In this document: piece after piece, positions 6,405 through 12,225 of the stretch | Numbering within the stretch: position 1 is the stretch's first letter | How the letters are laid out: the number at the start of each line of letters is the position of its first letter | Assembly: GCA_000437375.1 (NCBI GenBank) | Contig: FR898233.1 | Coordinates: forward strand, 38,019-50,699 | From: Eubacterium sp. CAG:841 | GTDB lineage: Bacteria; Bacillota; Clostridia; Oscillospirales; CAG-272 | Direction: 5' to 3' | Length of the DNA: 12,681 nucleotides | Notes under the pieces: generated by a model | Told to the model about the DNA's origin: nothing | Databases searched by the model: none | What the model saw: only the letters and a program-made list of their open reading frames with translations | Position numbers and translations under genes: made by a program

Positions 6405-6409
6405 AAAAT

Positions 6410-6510
6410 GCGCCACTCGGTGCCGAAACTGCCGCATTCAAGTATCCGGATAATGCTTGCCTGCGACACCCGGGGGGGATGCACCCGGCGCGAAAGATTT
6501 TTTAATTTTT
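6410..6510 (+). promoter_or_regulatory. GC-rich structured 5' leader upstream of the pilin-like gene
   Basis: Nested pairing is visible: GCGCC (6410-6414) with GGCGC (6487-6491), GGTGC (6419-6423) with GCACC (6481-6485), CGCA (6433-6436) with TGCG (6462-6465), and CAAG (6439-6442) with CTTG (6456-6459). A 13-nt apical loop is left, containing ATCC that could pair with GGAT (6477-6480). The outer stem is followed by a U-rich run (6497-6511) and then AGGAGG at 6513-6518. A G7 run lies at 6472-6478. The block is much richer in GC than the sequence on either side. It could be a riboswitch, an attenuator or a protein-binding leader. It does not match the c-di-GMP-I or -II riboswitch consensus that I know. 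Confidence 0.55.
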
Positions 6511-6525
6511 ATAGGAGGATCCACT

Positions 6526-6933
6526 ATGAGAAACAAAAAAGGCTTTACCCTTGTTGAACTCGTAATCGTAATTGCTGTAATTGCAATTCTTGCAGGCGTT
6601 ATGATTGGTACGTTCGCAAGCGTGGTAAAGAAAGCAAAAGAATCCGCTAAGGCGCAGGAAATGGCTGCCGCTAAGCAGGAACAGACGGCTACCGACGTTC
6701 TTGAAAAGCTTAACAACGGCTCTTGGCTCGGTTGGGAAGACTTTGAAGAAAAACTTGCTAAGGCAGTAAGCGGAGCAGTTGCCAGCAGCAAGCCAGAAGA
6801 AACAAAAGAACTTGTTAAAAATGCAGTTGAAGAAGCTTTTGCGAAGTATGCTTCTTCCATTGGAACAGGTAACACAGGTCTTACAGAAGAACAGGTTAAG
6901 TACATAGTTGAAACAGCTCTTTCAAAAGTTTGA
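6526..6933 (+). CDS. Prepilin-type surface protein, N-terminal part of a frameshifted larger gene
   Basis: The 135-residue reading frame starts with a class III signal: MRNKKG, cleavage after Gly6, then FTLVELVIV with the conserved Glu at mature position 5 and a hydrophobic helix to about residue 29. Such proteins are processed by a prepilin peptidase and held in the membrane or assembled into type IV pilus-like fibres. The mature part has an Ala/Lys/Glu-rich helix, the module KLNNGSWLGWEDFEEKLAKA (about 65-84) and one LTEEQVKYIVETAL helix. The frame ends at TGA (6931-6933). The next reading frame begins at once with a second copy of the mature module, which indicates that this is the 5' part of a longer gene that lost its frame. 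AGGAGG at 6513-6518 fixes the ATG. A stand-alone short pilin is possible but less likely. Confidence 0.75.
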   Translation: MRNKKGFTLVELVIVIAVIAILAGVMIGTFASVVKKAKESAKAQEMAAAKQEQTATDVLEKLNNGSWLGWEDFEEKLAKAVSGAVASSKPEETKELVKNAVEEAFAKYASSIGTGNTGLTEEQVKYIVETALSKV

Positions 6934-7222
6934 AATCTGCTGAGCAGCAGGAAATGGCTGCAGCTAAGCAGGAGCAGGTTGCCAACGACGTTATTGAAAA
7001 ACTCAACAACGGTTCTTGGCTCGGTTGGACAGACTTTGAAGAGAAGCTCGCTAAGGCTCTCGCAGACGTTAACCCCAACACACCCGCACTTACAGAAGCT
7101 TCCGTTAAGGCAGCTGTTGCAGCAGCTCTCAACGAATACGCAGCTGCACATCCCAACACAGATAAGCCCAACACAGGACTTACAGAACAGCAGGTTAAAT
7201 ACATAATTGAAAACGCACTTTC
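6640..7222 (+). repeat. Diverged tandem duplication of the pilin-like module
   Basis: Positions 6640-6764 and 6933-7057 are both 125 bp and align without gaps, encoding ESAKAQEMAAAKQEQ and KSAEQQEMAAAKQEQ respectively, each followed by the KLNNGSWLGW module. The ends of the units also match: 6871-6923 and 7170-7222 encode TGL-T-E-QVKYI helices. The repeat period is about 293-299 bp, and the two copies sit in different frames. The frameshift lies exactly at the join. Confidence 0.9.
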
Positions 7223-8102
7223 CGGTCAGCTCACAGCTGAACAGGTTAAGGCAATTGTTAACAGCGCAGTATCAAGCACATCCACACTCACAAAGTCTCA
7301 GGTTCAGGCAATTGTTGACGCTGCAGTAGGCAAGACAATTACCGCTTCTCAGGTTAAAGATGTTGTTAATGAAGTTATAAAAGCTAACAAAGTCAGCACA
7401 CTTACAGTAGCTGAAGTTGAAGAGAAGATCAACTCTATACTCAACAGCAAGAGCTACAGCACACTTACAGATAAAGAAGTTGAAAAGATAGTTAAAGCAC
7501 TCCTTAAGGACTATTCTGTTTCCGCTAAAGAAGTTGGCGCAGACAAGACACTTCAGGAAGCTCTTAATGAAGTTGATGCAAACTCAACAGTAGCAGTTAA
7601 ACTTACAAATGATATAACAGAAGGTTCTGTTGTTATTAACAAGAACACAGTTATTGACCTCAATGGACATAACTTTACTGTTCCGTATGCTCAGGGCATA
7701 AGGGTCGAGGCAGGAAAAACACTCACAATAAAAGGTGACTCCGGAAAAATAATTGGTGACGGTACAGCTATAAATGTTGATGGAAATGGTCAGCTTGTTA
7801 TTGACGGCGGAGATTTTATTAATACGAAAGAACAAGCACAGAATGGTGCATGCCTTATTTGTAACGACAGCAATGGCTTACTTACAATTAACGGCGGCAC
7901 ATTCAATATTGCAGAAGGCGCATATTATACAGTATATGCTAAAAAGGATTCTACCACTGTAATCAATGGTGGTACATTTAATAGCATAGGTGTATCTGCA
8001 AACGCTAGCAAGGACGGAACAGGTACGGATAACGCTGTATGTATAATCAATGGTGGTACATTTAATCAGAATTACTATGATGATTGCCCTGCAATTTTCT
8101 GA
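6930..8102 (+). CDS. Signal-less middle fragment of the surface protein: LT-repeats and beta-helix
   Basis: A 390-codon frame with no ribosome binding site at its first possible start (TTG at 6930), lying -1 relative to the preceding frame. Order: a second copy of the pilin-like module (about residues 2-45), then seven helical repeats of the form LTxxQVKxIVxxAL (LTEASVKAAV, LTEQQVKYII, LTAEQVKAIV, LTKSQVQAIV, ITASQVKDVV, LTVAEVEEKI, LTDKEVEKIV). From about residue 215 a right-handed beta-helix begins (VIDLNGHNFTV, LVIDGGDF, LLTINGGTF, TVINGGTF, CIINGGTF). The architecture suits a stalk carrying a carbohydrate- or host-binding beta-helix. Without a signal this piece should not be exported or efficiently translated. 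An extra base in the AAAA run at 6924-6927 would fuse it to the upstream pilin frame. It ends at an in-frame TGA after which homologous coding continues. Confidence 0.7.
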   Translation: MKSAEQQEMAAAKQEQVANDVIEKLNNGSWLGWTDFEEKLAKALADVNPNTPALTEASVKAAVAAALNEYAAAHPNTDKPNTGLTEQQVKYIIENALSGQLTAEQVKAIVNSAVSSTSTLTKSQVQAIVDAAVGKTITASQVKDVVNEVIKANKVSTLTVAEVEEKINSILNSKSYSTLTDKEVEKIVKALLKDYSVSAKEVGADKTLQEALNEVDANSTVAVKLTNDITEGSVVINKNTVIDLNGHNFTVPYAQGIRVEAGKTLTIKGDSGKIIGDGTAINVDGNGQLVIDGGDFINTKEQAQNGACLICNDSNGLLTINGGTFNIAEGAYYTVYAKKDSTTVINGGTFNSIGVSANASKDGTGTDNAVCIINGGTFNQNYYDDCPAIF

Positions 8103-8202
8103 CCGGCAGGCACACTTTCCATTTATGGTGGTACATTTACAAGCAAATCTACAGCACTTGCTGTTTGCGGCGGTACAGTAAACCTTTATGGTGGTACATT
8201 TA
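7968..8202 (+). repeat. Short GGTF-coding repeats of the beta-helix
   Basis: The 13-bp string GGTGGTACATTTA occurs exactly at 7968-7980, 8052-8064, 8127-8139 and 8190-8202. The spacings are 84, 75 and 63 bp, all whole codons (28, 25 and 21 residues), which fits successive turns of a beta-helix. The last two copies lie beyond the TGA at 8100 and keep the same frame. Confidence 0.9.
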
Positions 8203-8465
8203 CATCTACAGGTACAGGAACTGATATTGGTACTTCTGGACCGTTTGTAAATGGCGGCAACACAATATGTGTTATTACAGGTCGTGCTTCAAAGGGTAAT
8301 GGCTATGTATTTGAATCTATGTTTATAGGCAAAGATGTAGTTGCTACTCCCGTAGCTGGTGCAAATGCAGTTGTTGTTTACTCTGGTGGTCTCGAAGCTA
8401 ACGAATGGGGTACAGCTACAAAGACATACGCAACAATCACAGCTGATATAACAATCACAAAGTAA
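8103..8465 (+). pseudogene. C-terminal remnant of the beta-helix protein beyond an in-frame UGA
   Basis: After TGA at 8100-8102 the same frame stays open for 120 codons to TAA at 8463-8465. It begins PAGTLSIYGGTF, continues with AVCGGTVNLYGGTF, and closes with a capping region ending ITADITITK. Repeat period, codon use and frame match the upstream half, so this is the C-terminus of the same protein. It has no start codon with a binding site, so it is made only if UGA is read through or if the stop is a recent mutation or sequence error. A terminator follows at 8491. Together 6526-8465 would encode a protein of about 645 residues. Confidence 0.75.
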
Positions 8466-8490
8466 TTAAATAACTATTTAAGTTATAACC

Positions 8491-8520
8491 AAACAGCCCC
8501 GCGAGGGGCTGTTTGTTGTT
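8491..8520 (+). terminator. Rho-independent terminator of the beta-helix gene
   Basis: AAACAGCCCC (8491-8500) pairs with GGGGCTGTTT (8505-8514) around a GCGA tetraloop, followed by GTTGTT. It lies 25 bp after the TAA at 8465, supporting 8465 rather than 8102 as the original gene end. Confidence 0.9.
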
Positions 8521-8568
8521 GCAACATAATTCGGGGGAATTTTACATTTTTTGAAAGGTTTTAATGAA

Positions 8569-9222
8569 ATGAAAAAACAGAATAAAAAGGGTTTTACCCT
8601 TGTTGAGCTTGTAATAGTTATTGCGGTAATTGCAATTCTTGCAGGCGTTATGATAGGCACTTTTTCAAGTGTTGTTAAAAACGCAAACAAATCTTCCGAT
8701 CTTCAGGAAGTAAAAACTTATATTGACAATCTGTATTATGACTATATAGCAGACGCAAAGGGCGAAGTTCCGAATTGTTTTGTTTGGTCGGAGGAGAGCG
8801 ACAGCTATACAGTAGTCGGTTTCGGTGTTATGCCGGAAGGCTTTACTGTTCCTGAGACAGCGCTTGAAGCAGACAAAACAGCAGGCAAGGCATATTATGC
8901 AGTCGGCGCAAACGACGTTCTTGCAGCACCTGTTGCAACAGAACCTACCTATACCAAAGAAGAAGGCGCAACTGAGGAAGCTAAACACACATATTATGTT
9001 GTTAATTATAAAGATTATACGGCTAAGTCGGGAGAGACAGCTGCAACTTGGACAGTTGTTTCTGTTGAAAAAGTAGTCGTTACTGTTCCTGTAGATGGAA
9101 CAAATACAAAGGCTTCAACACATTATGCACCCTCCGTTGAAGTTGTCGGCAGAAAGAAAACAACTCTTACACTTTCGTTCGACGAAAAGGGCAACTACAC
9201 AGTTGCAAACAAAGCAGACTAA
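8569..9222 (+). CDS. Prepilin-type N-terminal cleavage/methylation domain protein
   Basis: A 217-residue intact pilin-like protein. The class III signal reads MKKQNKKG with cleavage after Gly8, then FTLVELVIV with Glu at mature position 5, and a hydrophobic helix to about residue 30. The first 40 residues are almost the same as in the gene at 6526. The passenger (about 45-217) is Thr/Val/Tyr-rich and beta-rich, with repeated VVxVEKVVVTVPVDG-like strands, and unrelated to the other gene's passenger. It is likely processed by a prepilin peptidase and displayed at the membrane or on a pilus-like fibre; none of the assembly genes is in the window. The start is weakly marked (AAAGG near 8554-8558, 10 nt upstream), while the ATG at 8564 stops after two codons. 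No clear promoter of its own was found after the 8491 terminator. It ends at the bidirectional terminator. Confidence 0.85.
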   Translation: MKKQNKKGFTLVELVIVIAVIAILAGVMIGTFSSVVKNANKSSDLQEVKTYIDNLYYDYIADAKGEVPNCFVWSEESDSYTVVGFGVMPEGFTVPETALEADKTAGKAYYAVGANDVLAAPVATEPTYTKEEGATEEAKHTYYVVNYKDYTAKSGETAATWTVVSVEKVVVTVPVDGTNTKASTHYAPSVEVVGRKKTTLTLSFDEKGNYTVANKAD

Positions 9223-9232
9223 GGCGTAAATA

Positions 9233-9262
9233 AAAAAACGCACCCGCAAGGGTGCGTTTTTT
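9233..9262. terminator. Bidirectional terminator between the pilin-like gene and khpA
   Basis: AAAAAACGCACCC (9233-9245) pairs with GGGTGCGTTTTTT (9250-9262) around a GCAA tetraloop. It has a T run on both strands, so it ends the plus-strand pilin-like gene and the minus-strand ffh-rpsP-khpA operon. Confidence 0.93.
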
Positions 9263-9265
9263 GTT

Positions 9266-9502
9266 TTAGCGAATGTCAACGATAATTCGTTTTCCGCCTG
9301 CGGAGGCGGTTCTCATTATCTGGCGTATAGCCTGCGCTATTCTGCCGTGTTTACCAATAACCTTGCCCATATCATCGGGCGCAACGGAGAGCTCAAGCGT
9401 TATCGCGGCAGAAGTATTTTCTTTTTCGGTAACGCGAACTTCTTCGGGTTTATCGACAATCGCGCGTGCGATGTTTGCAAGTGCTTCTTTGTAATCGACC
9501 AT
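9266..9502 (-). CDS. khpA: KH-domain RNA-binding protein KhpA (YlqC family)
   Basis: A 78-residue single KH domain protein. The RNA-binding loop is VIGKHGR with the GxxG motif GKHG at residues 50-53. It is preceded by the alpha/beta segment ITLELSVAPDDMG and followed by a helix and the strand RIIVDIR. KhpA proteins bind RNA, often with KhpB/EloR, and affect cell division and translation. The ATG at 9502 is preferred: GGGGTG (9514-9509) lies 6 nt upstream. The GTG at 9511 would add three residues but falls inside that site. It is the last gene of the ylxM-ffh-rpsP operon, 15 bp after the rpsP stop. The usual followers rimM, trmD and rplS are absent; a terminator comes instead. Confidence 0.92.
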   Translation of the reverse strand: MVDYKEALANIARAIVDKPEEVRVTEKENTSAAITLELSVAPDDMGKVIGKHGRIAQAIRQIMRTASAGGKRIIVDIR

Positions 9503-9517
9503 TATATGCACCCCGAA

Positions 9518-9763
9518 TTACTCGGTCATGCCGGCCTTTTTAAGAAGTGATTTAACGGTTTCAGTGGGCTGAGCGCCGTTTTTGATCCATGTCTGAGCTT
9601 TTTCAATGTCGATTTTGATGTCAGCAGGGTTTGTTGTGGGGTTGTAGTGTCCGAGTTCTTCGATGAATCTGCCGTCACGGGGGTAACGGGAATCGGCAAC
9701 AACTACGCGATAGAAGGGAGCTTTCTTTGCGCCCATTCTTTTAAGTCTGATTTTAACTGCCAT
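9518..9763 (-). CDS. rpsP: Small-subunit ribosomal protein S16
   Basis: An 81-residue protein of the 30S subunit, of usual length. It opens with MAVKIRLKRMG and the family signature VVADSRYPRDGRFIEELGHYNP (20-41), followed by the helix KAQTWIKNGAQPTETV. S16 binds 16S rRNA in the body of the small subunit and is important for assembly. GGAGGA at 9771-9776, 7 nt before the ATG at 9763, decides the start. An in-frame ATG 51 bp further upstream has no binding site. It lies 90 bp after ffh in an AT-rich spacer without a clear promoter, so transcription from the ylxM promoter is likely. Confidence 0.98.
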   Translation of the reverse strand: MAVKIRLKRMGAKKAPFYRVVVADSRYPRDGRFIEELGHYNPTTNPADIKIDIEKAQTWIKNGAQPTETVKSLLKKAGMTE

Positions 9764-9853
9764 TTTATTTTCCTCCGAAAAAATATAATATAAAAATTTT
9801 TTTATAAAAATCATCGCAGGCGTTTTGCCGCCAATGAATTTATACTTATTTAG

Positions 9854-11191
9854 TTAAAGTCCGAACGGATTTTTTCCGAAACGTCCTTTGCCGAAGCTTT
9901 TTCCGCCGGCAAACTGTTTCATCAGCTTGCAGACCTGTTCATATTGTTTAAGCACGCGGTTGATTTCTTCCACCGACGTTCCCGAACCCATAGCAATACG
10001 TTTTTTGCGTGATGAATTGAGAATTTCGGGTTTTTCGCGTTCTGCGGGCGTCATCGAAAGGATTATCGCTTCCATATGCGCCATAGCTTTTTCATCTACT
10101 TTGGCGTCTTTCAGTGCGGCGGAATTCATGCCGGGCATCATAGCCGCGATGGATTCAAGCGATCCCATGTTTTTCAACTGTCCCATCTGGTCAAGATAGT
10201 CCGTAAGGGTAAATCTTGATTTGCGGAGCTTTTCTTCAAGCTCGGCGGCTTTTTTCTCATCAAACGATTGCTGAGCTTTTTCAATAAGCGTAAGCATATC
10301 GCCCATTCCGAGAATTCTCTGTGCCATTCTGTCGGGGTAGAACGGTTCGATTTCGTCAAGCTTTTCTCCCGTTCCGATAAATTTTATCGGTTTACCGGTT
10401 ACATATTTGACGGAAAGCGCGGCACCGCCACGCGTATCGCCGTCAAGCTTTGTCATTATCACGCCGGTGATATCGAGCATTTCGTCAAAGGTTTTTGCAA
10501 CGTTCACGGCGTTCTGACCTGTCATCGAGTCGACTACGAGAAGTATTTCAGAAGGGGAAAGAGCGTCTTTCATGCGTTTCAGCTCATCCATCATATCTTC
10601 ATCTATCTGAAGTCTGCCGGCTGTATCTATAATAACAAGGTCAAGACAGTTTTTCTTTGCGTATTGGACGGCGTGTTCGGCAATTTTTACGGGCGATTTT
10701 GAGTCGTCCTCCGAATACACGGGAACGCCAACCTTTTCGCCTACAACTTTAAGCTGTTGAATTGCGGCGGGGCGATATACGTCGCAAGCCGCAAGCATAG
10801 GACTTTTTCCTTGCTTTTTCATATAGGCGGCAAGCTTTGCCGAGTGCGTTGTCTTACCTGCGCCCTGAAGTCCCGTCATCATAACGATTGTCGGAGGCTT
10901 CGGCGATATTATGAGCTTTGATTGCGTGGAGCCCATAAGCTCCGTAAGCTCTTCGTTTACTATTTTTACTATCTGCTGTGACGGAACAAGGCTTTCAAGC
11001 ACTTCGGAGCCTACGGCTCTTTCCGTCACCTTTGCTACAAAGTCTTTTACTACCGAAAAGTTTACGTCCGCTTCGAGGAGCGCCATTTTTACGGCACGCA
11101 TACCTTCGCGTACATCTTTTTCGGTAAGTTTACCTTTGTTTCTGAATTTTTTGAGAGCCGCAGACAGCTTTTCGGAAAGTCCGGAAAACAT
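9854..11191 (-). CDS. ffh: Signal recognition particle protein Ffh (SRP54)
   Basis: The 445-residue SRP GTPase, which binds signal peptides of nascent membrane proteins and delivers ribosomes to FtsY. The N-domain helices (1-90) are followed by the G domain: P-loop GLQGAGKTT (107-115), DVYRPAA (137-143), DTAGR (189-193), TKLDGDTRGG (247-256) and GTGEK (273-277). The methionine-rich M domain (about 325-435) contains SRKKRIAMGSG, the SRP RNA-binding helix, and ends in a Gly/Phe/Lys-rich tail. The length matches the family. AAGGAGG at 11200-11206 lies 8 nt before the ATG and directly follows the ylxM stop (17 bp gap), so the two are co-transcribed and probably coupled. The SRP RNA itself was not found. 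Confidence 0.99.
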   Translation of the reverse strand: MFSGLSEKLSAALKKFRNKGKLTEKDVREGMRAVKMALLEADVNFSVVKDFVAKVTERAVGSEVLESLVPSQQIVKIVNEELTELMGSTQSKLIISPKPPTIVMMTGLQGAGKTTHSAKLAAYMKKQGKSPMLAACDVYRPAAIQQLKVVGEKVGVPVYSEDDSKSPVKIAEHAVQYAKKNCLDLVIIDTAGRLQIDEDMMDELKRMKDALSPSEILLVVDSMTGQNAVNVAKTFDEMLDITGVIMTKLDGDTRGGAALSVKYVTGKPIKFIGTGEKLDEIEPFYPDRMAQRILGMGDMLTLIEKAQQSFDEKKAAELEEKLRKSRFTLTDYLDQMGQLKNMGSLESIAAMMPGMNSAALKDAKVDEKAMAHMEAIILSMTPAEREKPEILNSSRKKRIAMGSGTSVEEINRVLKQYEQVCKLMKQFAGGKSFGKGRFGKNPFGL

Positions 11192-11208
11192 ATATTTGCC
11201 CTCCTTGA

Positions 11209-11529
11209 TTACAATTTTATTTCATCGAGTATTTTGCCGGCTAAAGCGGTGTCGCCGCTTGAAAGGGCTTTTTTTGCCGACGCTATTAGACGATCGGCTT
11301 CAATAAGCTTTTCTTTCAGTCCGAGCTTGCTTTCACTGTCGCGCAGGAGCTTTTCGGCACGGACGATATTGTCGCGCACACCCTGACGAGTCATTTTCAT
11401 AAGCTCCGAGATTTCGGAAAGAGAGAGGTCGTCGCAGTAATAATATTCAAAAGCGTTTCTTTCATTTTCGGAAAGAAGTCCGCCGTAGATGTCGAAAAGT
11501 ATCGTAAGAGAAAGATCTTTTTCAGCCAA
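11209..11529 (-). CDS. ylxM: YlxM-family helix-turn-helix protein, SRP-associated
   Basis: A 106-residue protein starting at TTG (11529). GGAGG (11540-11536) lies 6 nt upstream; a longer frame to 11559 would start inside the operator. It shows the YlxM pattern LFDIYGGLLSENERNAFEYYYCDDLSLSEIS (10-40), then the sigma-70 region-4-like helix-turn-helix ELMKMTRQGVRDNIVRAEKLL (42-62) and a basic/acidic helical tail. YlxM homologues sit next to ffh across Firmicutes and, in streptococci, bind SRP components and modulate GTPase activity. DNA binding is possible from the fold but not established. It is the first gene of the operon. Its promoter overlaps a strong inverted repeat, so autoregulation is a testable idea. 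Confidence 0.93.
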   Translation of the reverse strand: MAEKDLSLTILFDIYGGLLSENERNAFEYYYCDDLSLSEISELMKMTRQGVRDNIVRAEKLLRDSESKLGLKEKLIEADRLIASAKKALSSGDTALAGKILDEIKL

Positions 11530-11548
11530 GACAAGCCTCCGTTGTTTA

Positions 11549-11595
11549 GTGTAAAGCAAAATGCTTTACACAGTATATCACCGGTAAAGCATTTT
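11549..11595. promoter_or_regulatory. Inverted-repeat operator over the ylxM-ffh promoter
   Basis: GTGTAAAGC (11549-11557), 5 nt, GCTTTACAC (11563-11571) is a perfect 9-bp inverted repeat abutting the -10 box, with the predicted start near its middle. A third half-site, within GTAAAGCATTTT (11584-11595), lies between -35 and -10. With AAAATGCTTTAC (11558-11569) it makes a second, perfect 12-bp inverted repeat flanking the -10 box. The placement is typical of repression. The cognate regulator is unknown; YlxM, the first gene product, is one candidate. Confidence 0.75.
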
Positions 11596-11600
11596 GTCAA
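11572..11600 (-). promoter_or_regulatory. sigma-A promoter of ylxM-ffh-rpsP-khpA
   Basis: On the minus strand a perfect TTGACA (11600-11595), a 17-nt spacer and TATACT (11577-11572) form a strong promoter. The -35 box starts 5 bp after the GNAT gene stop codon. Confidence 0.9.
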
Positions 11601-11605
11601 TAGTA

Positions 11606-12175
11606 TTATTTTATATTTTTTCTTTTCTTCCAAAGAATATAGTCCTTGCACGGATAATCTGTATTCAGAGAATCCGAATGAAATACGGTGTCAGCAAAAT
11701 ATTCAAAGCCGCACTTTTCGATTACCCGTCGCGAACGGTCGTTTCCGACAAAATGTCCGACGGAAACGGCGTCGAGGTTAAGCTCGTCAAAGCAGTAGCA
11801 AATGACGGCTTTTGCGGCTTCCGTCATAATACCTTTCCCCCAATAATCTTTTGCGAGAACATAACCGATTTCCTTCACTCTGACGTCCGGAAAGCGCGAG
11901 ACGGTCACCTCGTCCGGATCTTTAATTCCTACGCTGCCGATGACCTTTTCGTTGCTTTTGTCAACTATTGCAAAGACGTTTTTGCTTTCGATGAACTTTG
12001 AAAGTATCTCGCGGCTTTCGTCTATAGACTTGTGGTGCGACCAGCCGGCACATTCGCCAACGCCTTCAATCTTTGCATAATCATAAAAATCGTGAAGATC
12101 TTCGCCTCGGAAGCCTCTCAGAACGAGGCGGTTTGTTTCTATTCTTACTTTGCTTGTATCTATTGTGATTTCCAT
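11606..12175 (-). CDS. GNAT family N-acetyltransferase (RimJ/RimL-like)
   Basis: A 189-residue acetyl-CoA-dependent acetyltransferase. It begins IETNRLVLRGFRGEDL (12-27), the usual RimJ/RimL-type opening. The acetyl-CoA motif A is EIGYVLAKDYWGKGIMTEA (102-120), with the pyrophosphate-binding loop YWGKGIMTE, followed by the helix AKAVICYCFDELNLDAV. Motif B, GNDRSRRVIEKCGFEYFA (144-161), completes the domain. The length is normal for the family. The substrate, protein N-terminus or small amine, cannot be told from sequence. The start at 12175 has AAGGAG (12190-12185) 9 nt upstream. The same frame is open 67 codons further upstream to 12376, but that stretch runs through a terminator hairpin and lacks a binding site. 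It is followed directly by the ylxM promoter. Confidence 0.9.
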   Translation of the reverse strand: MEITIDTSKVRIETNRLVLRGFRGEDLHDFYDYAKIEGVGECAGWSHHKSIDESREILSKFIESKNVFAIVDKSNEKVIGSVGIKDPDEVTVSRFPDVRVKEIGYVLAKDYWGKGIMTEAAKAVICYCFDELNLDAVSVGHFVGNDRSRRVIEKCGFEYFADTVFHSDSLNTDYPCKDYILWKKRKNIK

Positions 12176-12196
12176 ACTTATTTGCTCCTTTCTTAA

Positions 12197-12225
12197 AGTA
12201 TAAGTGCTTGTAAATTTCAATAAAA
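12197..12225 (-). promoter_or_regulatory. Possible weak promoter of the GNAT gene
   Basis: On the minus strand TATACT (12202-12197) is a good -10, but the hexamer 17 nt upstream, TTTTAT (12225-12220), is a poor -35 lying in the upstream terminator's T run. The alternative is read-through from 12430. Confidence 0.3.

Noticed and set aside
6410..6510. A c-di-GMP riboswitch in the pilin-like gene leader
   Set aside because: Context made it attractive, but the conserved core motifs of the type I and II c-di-GMP aptamers that I know are not visible, so only an unassigned structured leader is claimed.
6915..6936. Programmed -1 or +1 ribosomal frameshifting at the pilin-like junction
   Set aside because: The zero-frame codons TCA AAA GTT TGA do not form a slippery heptamer. 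A prfB-like +1 shift at GTT TGA would enter the wrong frame and meet a stop within a few codons.
6438..7151. A 237-codon minus-strand frame antisense to the pilin-like gene (and 8665-8988, 8478-8690 likewise)
   Set aside because: It mirrors the plus-strand prepilin and module sequence and spans the promoter-proximal leader. It has no binding site or promoter.
8100..8102. Genome-wide reassignment of UGA to an amino acid
   Set aside because: Trp uses TGG and no other gene in the window has an in-frame UGA. TAA-only stops in about a dozen genes are not enough evidence in an AT-rich genome.
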